A stretch of DNA of 18,597 nt, taken from contig JAZSBH010000110.1 of NCBI GenBank assembly GCA_045602325.1, forward strand, positions 1 through 18,597, written 5' to 3'. The notes beneath the pieces were generated by a model. That model was not told where the DNA came from. It worked only from the letters and a program-made list of their open reading frames with translations, and ran no database searches. Position numbers and translations under genes: made by a program. Of this stretch, positions 7,895 through 14,039 are shown piece by piece; positions within the stretch are counted from its first letter, which is position 1; the number at the start of each line of letters is the position of its first letter. This stretch comes from CAMEON01 sp045602325 (GTDB lineage: Bacteria; Bacillota; Clostridia; Oscillospirales; CAG-272).

Positions 7895-8359
7895 TTACAG
7901 CAAATAACTCGGCATCTGCTGCCCGATCTGCACCTTATCCGAGGGCTTCTTCTCGTCGTGACCGATCACGGCGGCGACGGTTTCGGGGGAGACGTTGGCC
8001 AGCACAGCGGTCTCCACCGCGGGCGTAACCGCGGGAGTCTCGGCTACGGGAGCCTCGGTTACGAGAGCCTCGGTTACGAGAGTCTCGGTTACGAGAGTCT
8101 CAACCTTGGGGGCTGCTGCCTTGGCAGTGGGCTTCTTGGCGGGAGCCTTTTTGGTGGTGGCAGCGGGCTTCTTTGCGGCGGTCTCACCCTCTGCCTTGGG
8201 TGCCTTGGGGGCGGCGGGCTTACGGTTAGCGGGCTTCTTGGTGGGTACCTTTACCTCTGCGGGAGTCTCCGCCTTGGCGGCCTCGACATTGGCGGCTTCT
8301 TCCTCAACGGGAGCCACCTTGGCCACGCGGGTCTTGATGCTGTCTTTACCGATGGGCAT
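7895..8359 (-). CDS. Histone-H1-like Lys/Ala/Pro-rich protein, candidate ParA partner
   Basis: This 154-residue, mostly disordered protein has visible zones: a basic, possibly conserved head MPIGKDSIKTRVAK (1-14), an acidic Ala/Glu zone (15-37), a strongly basic zone with repeated AKKP/APK motifs (38-85) like eukaryotic H1 or chlamydial Hc1 tails, a TLVTE/ALVTE repeat (about 87-107), and a C-terminal tail with SPETVAAVIG and VQIGQQMPSYLL that looks less random. The ATG follows AAGGAGG. The gene overlaps the end of the ParA gene by 14 bases, so the two are translationally coupled and probably form a pair. It could be a cargo adaptor stimulating ParA, a DNA binder, or both; this is inferred from context. 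It is the last gene of the microcompartment operon. Confidence 0.75.
   Translation of the reverse strand: MPIGKDSIKTRVAKVAPVEEEAANVEAAKAETPAEVKVPTKKPANRKPAAPKAPKAEGETAAKKPAATTKKAPAKKPTAKAAAPKVETLVTETLVTEALVTEAPVAETPAVTPAVETAVLANVSPETVAAVIGHDEKKPSDKVQIGQQMPSYLL
8040..8099 (-). repeat. 15-bp tandem repeat in the H1-like gene
   Basis: Four 15-base units (plus strand tcggttacgagagtc; the outermost is degenerate) encode the T-L/A-V-T-E repeats of the protein. Units 2-4 differ from each other by a single base, suggesting recent expansion. Confidence 0.85.
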
Positions 8360-9143
8360 ATTCCATAACCTCCTTGGATAGTGTCAGATATTCCTGTGCG
8401 GCACGGCTTGTCTTCTTGTAAGCCATGACGGGCAGACTGTTTTCCTGGGACCACTCAATGGCCGAGTCGATGCGGATGTAGGTGTCAAAGAGTCTCACGT
8501 TGTCCAAAGACCCCAGTACGTCGATGGCCTGCTTGAACTGGTTCTTGCGCTCGTTTGCCTTGGTGACTACCACACCCATGATACTCAGGTCGGGAGCCAG
8601 GCGCTGAAGCTTTTCGTAGAACTCAAACAGGTTTGCCAGACCGAAGAGCCCCCAGGGGGAAGCCTCCACGGGGATGATGAGGTAGTCCGAGGCGCACATG
8701 ATGTTCATGACCCAACAGCCCAGGGTGGGCGGCGCGTCAATGAGGATGTAGTCGTATTCGCCCGACTCGCGAATCTTGGCAAGTCCCTGCTTTAAGATGA
8801 ACTCTCTCTGCCACATGGTGAAGAGATCCACCTCAATGCCGCTCATGAGAATGGAGGAGGGAATGAGATCCAACCCCTCGTAGGCGGTGTGGCGGATGAA
8901 AGGAGTCAGCTCCTTCTGCCCCTTGATGGCGGTGTAGAGGTTCTCTCCGCTTTCGTTGAAGCCCAAAGCTGCTTCCTCGTCAAAGTAGGACAGGGTGAGG
9001 TTCATCTGCATATCACCGTCGATGAGCAGAACACGCTTGCCCTCGGTGACCATGCTGTACCCCACGTTGGCGCAGGTGGTGGACTTGCCGCTTCCGCCCT
9101 TGTTGTTGGCGAAGCAGATTACCTTTGTCTTGGTTTCGCTCAT
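8346..9143 (-). CDS. ParA/Soj-type ATPase, candidate microcompartment-positioning ATPase
   Basis: This 265-residue P-loop ATPase has the deviant Walker A motif KGGSGKST (15-22) with signature Lys15, a Walker A' segment VLLIDGDMQMN (38-48), and Walker B YILIDAPP (131-138). The family dimerises on ATP, coats the nucleoid by non-specific DNA binding, and is released when a partner triggers hydrolysis, which positions plasmids, chromosomes or protein cargo. It lacks the N-terminal helix-turn-helix of plasmid P1-type ParA, and no ParB gene is nearby. It lies 48 bases after pduV in the same operon and overlaps the H1-like gene, so a role in distributing or segregating microcompartments, as McdA does for carboxysomes, is the leading inference. 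The ribosome site AAAGGAG supports the ATG at 9143. Confidence 0.85.
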   Translation of the reverse strand: MSETKTKVICFANNKGGSGKSTTCANVGYSMVTEGKRVLLIDGDMQMNLTLSYFDEEAALGFNESGENLYTAIKGQKELTPFIRHTAYEGLDLIPSSILMSGIEVDLFTMWQREFILKQGLAKIRESGEYDYILIDAPPTLGCWVMNIMCASDYLIIPVEASPWGLFGLANLFEFYEKLQRLAPDLSIMGVVVTKANERKNQFKQAIDVLGSLDNVRLFDTYIRIDSAIEWSQENSLPVMAYKKTSRAAQEYLTLSKEVMEYAHR

Positions 9144-9157
9144 ATGAGAACTCCTTT

Positions 9158-9191
9158 ATTAAAGTTCTTGGAGGGGGTCTGGGCGCCCTCC
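9158..9191. repeat. Degenerate copy of the intergenic hairpin repeat
   Basis: The gap between the pduV-like and ParA genes holds AAAGTTCTTGGAGGGGGTC followed by a short GGAGGG/CCCTCC dyad. This looks like a shortened version of the hairpin elements found elsewhere in the operon. Confidence 0.35.
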
Positions 9192-9647
9192 TTATACAGG
9201 CAGCGCATTGGGCGCATCTCCGGGCTCGCGGAGGTAGTCGATGATGGCCGAGAGGCCTTCGCCCGTGAAGGAACTACAGGGGAAAATTTTGGTGCAACCG
9301 CACAGCCTCAGCCAGCGCTCGGCTTGCTCCGGGTTGGCTCCGGGACGGTCAATGCCGGAAATGATGCCGATGACCTCTCGGTTGACCATGCAGGTACAGT
9401 TGGGCGGGAACACACAAAAAGGCTCCTCCGCGCCGATGACCAGACCCACAATGTCGGCCTCATAGGCGTACAGCGCCAGTGCCGCGCCCAGCTTGGCTAC
9501 CTCGGTGTACTCGCCGGGAGTGTCGATGATGGTGTTATGGTAGTTGATGTACTGGGTCTTGCAGTAGTGAAGCTGTTCACCCCGCAGTGCCTGCGTCAGG
9601 GTGGTCTTGCCCGCTGCCACGCGACCCATGAGAATGAGTTTTTTCAT
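9192..9647 (-). CDS. pduV: EutP/PduV-type small GTPase of the microcompartment
   Basis: This 151-residue Ras-like P-loop protein has Walker A GRVAAGKTT (8-16), the EutP/PduV-type G3 motif IDTPGEY (41-47), and a late GIISGID segment in the place of the N/TKxD motif, where the Thr-Lys is not conserved. In Salmonella, PduV associates with the outside of the compartment and affects its movement; the protein here probably acts similarly. The ATG at 9647 matches the family start (MKKLILMG), but no clear ribosome site precedes it. Instead, a hairpin repeat ends 13 bases upstream. An in-frame TTG at 9722 would add 25 residues encoded by the repeat, which is unlikely to be real. It lies between pduU and the ParA gene. 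Confidence 0.88.
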   Translation of the reverse strand: MKKLILMGRVAAGKTTLTQALRGEQLHYCKTQYINYHNTIIDTPGEYTEVAKLGAALALYAYEADIVGLVIGAEEPFCVFPPNCTCMVNREVIGIISGIDRPGANPEQAERWLRLCGCTKIFPCSSFTGEGLSAIIDYLREPGDAPNALPV

Positions 9648-9659
9648 GATGATTCTATA

Positions 9660-9720
9660 TGGGGCGTTGCCCCATACCCCACTCAAGGAACTTTTTGCAA
9701 AAAGTTCCTTGAGAATCCTC
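9660..9720. repeat. Intergenic double-hairpin repeat (pduU-pduV gap)
   Basis: Two adjacent hairpins occur: TGGGGC/GCCCCA (9660-9674), and a perfect 15-bp stem ctcaaggaacttttt/aaaaagttccttgag (9682-9713) with a 2-base centre, then a GAATCCTCAAAAACTC tail. A related partner tail (agttctttgaaagagtcc, then ggcgttcccctcgctctc) lies at 9757-9793 without its hairpin. Related elements are at 11089, 11217, 13927, 17060 and 17851. Confidence 0.75.
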
Positions 9721-9802
9721 AAAAACTCTCTGCAAAAAAATATTGTATTGATTATTGAAGTTCTTTGAAAGAGTCCGGCGTTCCCCTCGCTCTCCCGCTC
9801 TC

Positions 9803-10171
9803 TTACGTTCTCGTCTTCTCGCAGACCGTGAACTTCAGGGTGTCTCTGAAATAATCGCCGATGGCGGTGAAGGCGGAATCCACCTCGGATACGCGGCCGG
9901 TGACGATCAGGGTGCCCGAGAAGCGATCCACAAAGCCCAGGTCGATGTTGGCCGACTTCATGGCGATATCGGCGGTGATGACGGCGGTCTCGGCGGGGCT
10001 GACGGTCAGCACGCCGATGGCGGCGTGGGAGTAGTCCAGCTTGGGGTCAAGACCCAGCTTCTGGTACAGGATGGGGTCGGGATTGGCGATGACGTGAAGC
10101 AGGGTGATCTGCCGTCCGGGCACCAATTCCTGTACGATTCGCATTTTATCGTGCATTTCCAGTTCTTTCAT
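9803..10171 (-). CDS. pduU: Microcompartment shell protein PduU/EutS (circularly permuted BMC-H)
   Basis: This 122-residue protein matches the permuted BMC family. It has an N-terminal segment with VPGRQITLLHVIANP, which forms the small beta-barrel capping the pore, then AIGVLTVSPAETAVITADIA and the C-terminal GFVDRFSGTLIVTGRVSEV, giving one BMC domain in permuted order. It forms hexameric facet tiles. The length is close to Salmonella PduU (116). The ATG at 10171 lies 12 bases after AAAGGA, slightly long spacing. A second Met at residue 6 is possible but would cut conserved sequence only slightly. It follows the activase gene in the operon and precedes pduV, as in classical pdu loci where pduU and pduV are adjacent. 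Confidence 0.92.
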   Translation of the reverse strand: MKELEMHDKMRIVQELVPGRQITLLHVIANPDPILYQKLGLDPKLDYSHAAIGVLTVSPAETAVITADIAMKSANIDLGFVDRFSGTLIVTGRVSEVDSAFTAIGDYFRDTLKFTVCEKTRT

Positions 10172-10224
10172 AAGGTAGAGTGTCCTTTCGAAAGTTTTGC
10201 GTTGGTCGTTGGTTCCGCAAGGAA

Positions 10225-10245
10225 TTTCGGTCGTTCCGACCGAAA
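10225..10245. other. Stem-loop in the activase-pduU gap
   Basis: A 9-bp perfect stem (tttcggtcg/cgaccgaaa) with a 3-base loop lies between the activase and pduU genes. The A/T run faces the wrong way for a minus-strand terminator, so it may be a processing or stability element. It is not obviously related to the other hairpin repeats. Confidence 0.45.
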
Positions 10246-10257
10246 AAACACGAAACT

Positions 10258-11064
10258 CTACCCGCCAATTTGTACCCGCAGATGACAGGTCAGCTTGCAG
10301 GATTCCCGCTCGGCGGTTTCCTTCAGCGTCTGCATGTGGGCGGCGGTAGGCGGGGTCAGGTGGGAGAGGGTGTACTCTCTGCCCAGACCCGTGTACTTGT
10401 CTGTTCCCAGGCGGTGGTAGGGAAGCAGATGTAGCTCGTGGACACCGGGAAGGGATTCGGCAAATCGAGCGATCTCGGCGATCTCGGCAGGGGTGTCGTT
10501 GAACCCGGGGATGACCGGCACGCGGATGACCAGGTGGCTTGCGTGCTCGGCGATGTAGCGGGCGTTGTCCAGGATCTTCTCATTGGGTTGGCCCGTAAAG
10601 GCTCTGTGCTTCACCGAATCCATGTGCTTGATGTCCATCATGACGTGGTCGATGTGGGGAATCAGGCGCGCCACCACGTCGCGCTCAGCGAAGGCGGTGG
10701 TCTCAATGGCGGTGGTAAAGCCGTAGTCGTGGCAAGCGCGGAAGATGGCCTCGGCGAAATCCGGCTGTGCCATGGCTTCGCCGCCCGACAGGGTGATGCC
10801 GCCGCCCGAACGGCGGTAGTAGACCTCGTCCTTGCAGAGCTCCTCCATGAGCTCACGAACCGTGATGTCCTGTCCCACCGTCTTGGTGGTGCCGTTCATG
10901 GTCAGCTCCTGGAATTTGTATTCCTGGGACTCGGGATTGCAGCACCAGCGGCACCGCAGGTAGCACCCCTTCAGAAACACGATGGTCCGAATGCCCGGCC
11001 CGTCGTGGATGGAGAAGCGCTGAATATCAAAAATGCGACCGATCTGGTCGTAGTAATTAGCCAT
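10258..11064 (-). CDS. Radical SAM glycyl radical enzyme activase
   Basis: This 268-residue protein uses S-adenosylmethionine to create the glycyl radical on the adjacent dehydratase. It has the radical-SAM [4Fe-4S] motif C34-x3-C38-x2-C41 (CYLRCRWC), preceded by the activase signature HDGPGIRTIVFLKGC, and the SAM-binding GGE (94-96). Unlike the glycerol dehydratase, choline lyase and benzylsuccinate synthase activases known to me, it has no Cys-rich ferredoxin-like insertion after the CNP segment. In this it resembles pyruvate formate-lyase activase. The ATG at 11064 follows AAAGGAC and starts the conserved part. Upstream in-frame codons (to 11130) are encoded by the hairpin repeat and are not part of the protein. 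It lies directly downstream of the glycyl radical enzyme. Confidence 0.92.
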   Translation of the reverse strand: MANYYDQIGRIFDIQRFSIHDGPGIRTIVFLKGCYLRCRWCCNPESQEYKFQELTMNGTTKTVGQDITVRELMEELCKDEVYYRRSGGGITLSGGEAMAQPDFAEAIFRACHDYGFTTAIETTAFAERDVVARLIPHIDHVMMDIKHMDSVKHRAFTGQPNEKILDNARYIAEHASHLVIRVPVIPGFNDTPAEIAEIARFAESLPGVHELHLLPYHRLGTDKYTGLGREYTLSHLTPPTAAHMQTLKETAERESCKLTCHLRVQIGG

Positions 11065-11088
11065 GGGAGTCCTTTCTTTGGGGAGCGC

Positions 11089-11160
11089 TTGGGGCTTTGC
11101 CCCAAACCCCACCCAAGAACCTTTCTGCAAAAAGGTTCTTGGGAATCTCCAAAAACCTTG
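11089..11160. repeat. Intergenic double-hairpin repeat, left copy (dehydratase-activase gap)
   Basis: Hairpin TTGGGGC/GCCCCAA (11089-11105) is followed by a 13-bp perfect stem cccaagaaccttt/aaaggttcttggg (11112-11143) and the tail AATCTCCAAAAACCTTG. It has the same structure and orientation as the element at 9660, and is inverted relative to those at 17060 and 17851. If read through on the minus strand it would encode SWVGFGAKPQ, a peptide that recurs in the other copy at 17851. Confidence 0.8.
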
Positions 11161-11216
11161 AAAAAGGTATTTGTTTATGGGGAAAGGATTGAAAAAGGGA
11201 AACGAATAATTGTTTT

Positions 11217-11287
11217 AAAAGTTTTGAGGGGATCCAAGGGGAACTTTTTCAAAAGTTCCCCTTGGCGTTCTCCTCGTTCTTTCGCTC
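11217..11287. repeat. Intergenic hairpin repeat, right copy (dehydratase-activase gap)
   Basis: AAAGTTTTGAGGGGAT leads into a perfect 15-bp stem ccaaggggaactttt/aaaagttccccttgg (11234-11265) with a 2-base loop, then GCGTTCTCCTCGTTCTTTCGCTC. It is inverted relative to the left copy, with about 50 A-rich bases between the two. The same head and tail occur at 13927 and, without the stem, at 9757. Confidence 0.75.
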
Positions 11288-13819
11288 TTACAGGCTGGAC
11301 TGCTCGGTACGGGAGATGATGTCGTCCTGGAGGGAGCGGGAGAGGGTGGTGAAGAGAGCGGAATAACCGGCCACGCGAACCACCAGAGTCTTGTAGTTTT
11401 CGGGGTGAGCCTGGGCGTCCAGCAGGGTCTCGCGGGAGATGACGTTGTACTGAACGTGCATACCCTTCTGATCGAAGAAGCCGCGCAGGTAAGCCACGAA
11501 CTTCTCAAGACCCATCTCACCGGCCAGCGCCGAGGGATGGAACTTCTGGTTCAGGAGGGTGCCGTTGGAGGCGTCACCGAGGTCGAGGCGGGAGACCGAG
11601 TTAGCGGTGGCCGTCGGACCCTTGACATCGCGGCCCGACATGGGGCCGACACCGTCGGCGATGGGGGTGTTGGAGAGACGTCCGTCGGGGGAGGCACCGG
11701 CCTGATGACCCAGCGGCACGTTGGCAGATACGGGATACAGACCCGCGTGGAACATACCGCCACGGGGGTTGGTGTGACGGAGCAGAGGCTTGGTGTAGGT
11801 CTGACCCACCTCGCGGGCGAACAGATCCACCTCGCGCAGGTCGTTGCCGTACTTGGGAACGTCGTTGATGAGCGCCAGCATCTCGTCGTAACGAGCCTTC
11901 TTGTCGGCGGGAACGTGAGCCGCCGTCTTGAAGCCCTCGTAGATCGCCTTGATGAGGTCGGCGTTGACTTCCTTGCCCTCGGCATCCAGCACCTTGGCGG
12001 CCTCGGTGGTCAGCTCCATGGCGCGCTTATTGGTAGCGCCCTTGCCAAAGTTGTCAGCCAGAGCCTGCTTCATCTCGGCCATGGTGATGACGCCGTCCTC
12101 AAAGACCAGCTTGCGCATAACGGCCAGAGAGTCGGCTACATTGGCGATACCGAAGCCCTGGGGGCCGGTGAAGTTGTAGTGACAGCCACCCTCCTGCACG
12201 CTCTTGCCGTTGGCGATACAGTCGTCGATCAGGCAGGACTCGAAGGGCAGGGGGCAACGGACGGCGTGAGCGGCGTCAACAGCGTTGTCAGCCTGGGCCA
12301 TCATCTCAATGAAGAACTCCTGCTGTGCCTTGAATGCGTCATAGAACTGCTCAAAGGAGGTCATCTCCAACACGTCCATGGTCTTGGGGCCGATCTGCTC
12401 GCCCTTGTCCATGCCCGAGGAGAACACAAGCTCCAGAGGACGAACCATGTTGAAGAAGGCGGCGTCGTGCCAGCCGTCGGTCTTGTGGCAGGCGGAGGGC
12501 TCCACACATCCGATGATGCAGTAGCCGCGGGCATCCTCCAGGGTGTAGCCGCGGGACATCATGGAAGGAATGATGACTTCGTCGTTATAGAAAGCGGGCA
12601 CGCCCATACCCTCGCGGGTGACGGCGGCTGCCTTGATCAGGAGGGAGTGGGGAGAGCCGTTCCAGACACGGATGGACAAGGAGGGCTGGGGCAGACGAAC
12701 GTGCATCTGCGCCTCCATGCACATGTAGGACAGGTCGTTGGTGGCGTCGAGACCGTGCTCGTCCTGACCGCCGACGATGAGGTTCTGGAACAGACCGTAA
12801 CCGGCAAAGCCCTCGGCAGAGGCGGCATCACGCACCTTGTTCAGGTCGTTGAGCTTGACCCAGATGCAGTCCAAAAGCTCCTGAGCGGCCTCGTAGGTGG
12901 TGCGGCCGGCATCCAGGTCGGCCTTGAAGAAGGGATACATATACTGGTCGAAGCGGCCGGGGGAGATGGAATGTCCCGAGGACTCCATCTGCATGAGCTG
13001 CTGGATGAACCAGAAGCCCTGGCAAGCCTCGTGGAAGGTGCGGGCGGGCTTGGCGGGCACGCGGTCGCAGGCCTCGGCGATGGTGAGCAGCTCGGCCTTG
13101 CGGTCGGAATCGGTGCACTCGGCGGCCTGAGCCAGAGCCAGATCGGAGTAACGGCGGGCGTAGGCGATCACAGCTTCACAGCTCTCGATGACAGACTCCA
13201 GGAAATTACGACGGGAGGCGTAGTCACCCTGACCGCGGGAGAGCTTGGCCAACTCGGCGCGGCACTCCTCGATGTAGGTTTCCAGACCGCAGTTGATCAC
13301 CTTCTCGTAATTGACGTTGACATGGCCAACGCCGTTGTAGAAGTAGTTACCGACAGTGAAAATGCCGTGGTTCAAAAAGACATCCAGCACCTCGGGATCC
13401 ATGTTGGCAGCGGCGAGATCGCTGACGGTCTTGCCCTTCCAGTAAGGGTGCACAGCCTCCAAACGGCGAATTGTGTCGGGGGAGATGTAGAAGGGATCGG
13501 CCTCACGGGTGGCGATGGTCTCGTACTCGGGAGGGAGCCACTCATAGGAGAACTCGGGGAAGGTCTGGCATCCACGGGGGGCCACCGAGTTGGAGCCGAC
13601 GATCAACTCGCCGGGACGGATGACGATGGGGAGGTTCTCCAGAATATGACGGAAAGCGGCAGAGCGGCGCTTGATGATGGGCAGATTCTCGGTCTGCTTG
13701 TAGCTCTCGGTAACCAGCTCGGCGCGGTCGGCCTCGATCTCGGGCATGTTCTCGTAGAGATCGTGGATCAGTCGCGCGATACGGGGGCTTTTTTCAATGA
13801 CGAACTTGACTTCGGACAT
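11288..13819 (-). CDS. B12-independent diol (glycerol/1,2-propanediol) dehydratase, glycyl radical enzyme
   Basis: This 843-residue protein is the signature enzyme of the compartment and dehydrates a vicinal diol to an aldehyde. The thiyl cysteine is Cys438 in GCVEP with catalytic Glu440, and the radical Gly818 lies in RVAGYSA near the C-terminus. The pocket residues of Clostridium butyricum glycerol dehydratase are all present in matching positions: His166 (GVGH), His283-Ser284 (SGHS) and Asp452 (WHD). The His-Asp after the catalytic loop argues against choline trimethylamine-lyase. Compared with that enzyme (787 residues, from memory) there is no N-terminal extension but an extra segment of about 50 residues at about 594-650. 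Substrate choice between glycerol and propanediol is open. PduU, PduT and PduS genes in the operon favour propanediol. Ribosome site GAGGG is weak. Hairpin repeats flank the gene on both sides. Confidence 0.9.
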   Translation of the reverse strand: MSEVKFVIEKSPRIARLIHDLYENMPEIEADRAELVTESYKQTENLPIIKRRSAAFRHILENLPIVIRPGELIVGSNSVAPRGCQTFPEFSYEWLPPEYETIATREADPFYISPDTIRRLEAVHPYWKGKTVSDLAAANMDPEVLDVFLNHGIFTVGNYFYNGVGHVNVNYEKVINCGLETYIEECRAELAKLSRGQGDYASRRNFLESVIESCEAVIAYARRYSDLALAQAAECTDSDRKAELLTIAEACDRVPAKPARTFHEACQGFWFIQQLMQMESSGHSISPGRFDQYMYPFFKADLDAGRTTYEAAQELLDCIWVKLNDLNKVRDAASAEGFAGYGLFQNLIVGGQDEHGLDATNDLSYMCMEAQMHVRLPQPSLSIRVWNGSPHSLLIKAAAVTREGMGVPAFYNDEVIIPSMMSRGYTLEDARGYCIIGCVEPSACHKTDGWHDAAFFNMVRPLELVFSSGMDKGEQIGPKTMDVLEMTSFEQFYDAFKAQQEFFIEMMAQADNAVDAAHAVRCPLPFESCLIDDCIANGKSVQEGGCHYNFTGPQGFGIANVADSLAVMRKLVFEDGVITMAEMKQALADNFGKGATNKRAMELTTEAAKVLDAEGKEVNADLIKAIYEGFKTAAHVPADKKARYDEMLALINDVPKYGNDLREVDLFAREVGQTYTKPLLRHTNPRGGMFHAGLYPVSANVPLGHQAGASPDGRLSNTPIADGVGPMSGRDVKGPTATANSVSRLDLGDASNGTLLNQKFHPSALAGEMGLEKFVAYLRGFFDQKGMHVQYNVISRETLLDAQAHPENYKTLVVRVAGYSALFTTLSRSLQDDIISRTEQSSL

Positions 13820-13882
13820 GGGTTGACCCTCACTTTATCTATATTTTACGAAAAATTCGGTGTTGGCAAGGTTAAAAGGGAA

Positions 13883-13900
13883 GTAAACCTTACGGTTCAC
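13883..13900. promoter_or_regulatory. Operator-like dyad in the leader of the glycyl radical enzyme gene
   Basis: GTAAACC-TTAC-GGTTCAC is an inverted repeat with 7-base arms and one mismatch, 64-81 bases upstream of the dehydratase ATG. A minus-strand TTGCCA followed by A/T-rich sequence lies just downstream of it, but no convincing -10 is seen at the proper distance. It might be part of an internal promoter or operator. Confidence 0.25.
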
Positions 13901-13926
13901 AGTTTTATCGGGAAAATGATCCCTGT

Positions 13927-14039
13927 TTTAAGGTTTTTGGGGAGTCCAGAGGGGCTTCGCAATATTTGCCGCAGGCAAATTTGCCCCGAGCAGCGCGAGG
14001 ATGTTTCCAAAAAGCCCCTCTGGCGTTCTTTCGTACCCC
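13927..14039. repeat. Intergenic hairpin repeat with nested stem (pduT-dehydratase gap)
   Basis: A 12-bp outer stem (13946-13957 ccagaggggctt with 14012-14023) encloses about 54 bases with a 7-bp inner stem atttgcc/ggcaaat (13964-13980). The flanks AGGTTTTTGGGGAGT and GCGTTCTTTCG match the right-hand repeat type at 11217. It is the largest variant in this window, apparently a copy with an insertion in the loop. Confidence 0.7.

Noticed and set aside
8040..8099. A CRISPR array or iteron origin at the 15-bp repeats
   Set aside because: The units are head-to-tail without spacers, stay in frame, and encode a low-complexity protein segment.
8346..9143. A plasmid partition or MinD function for the ParA-like protein
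   Set aside because: There is no ParB, replication gene or MinC/E nearby, and no C-terminal amphipathic membrane helix of MinD type. The operon context points to the microcompartment, though chromosome partition is not fully excluded.
9648..9722. A 25-residue N-terminal extension of the pduV product from a TTG codon
   Set aside because: The extension is encoded by the hairpin repeat and does not match the family start; the ATG at 9647 begins the conserved MKKLILMG segment.
11065..11130. A 22-residue N-terminal extension of the activase
   Set aside because: It translates the intergenic repeat (SWVGFGAKPQ, also found by chance in the copy at 17851). The ATG at 11064 has its own ribosome site and starts the family sequence.
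11288..13819. Choline trimethylamine-lyase (CutC) as identity of the glycyl radical enzyme
   Set aside because: His and Asp occupy the two positions after the GCVEP loop (WHD), and the GVGH and SGHS histidines match diol dehydratases. CutC has other residues there and usually a different activase.
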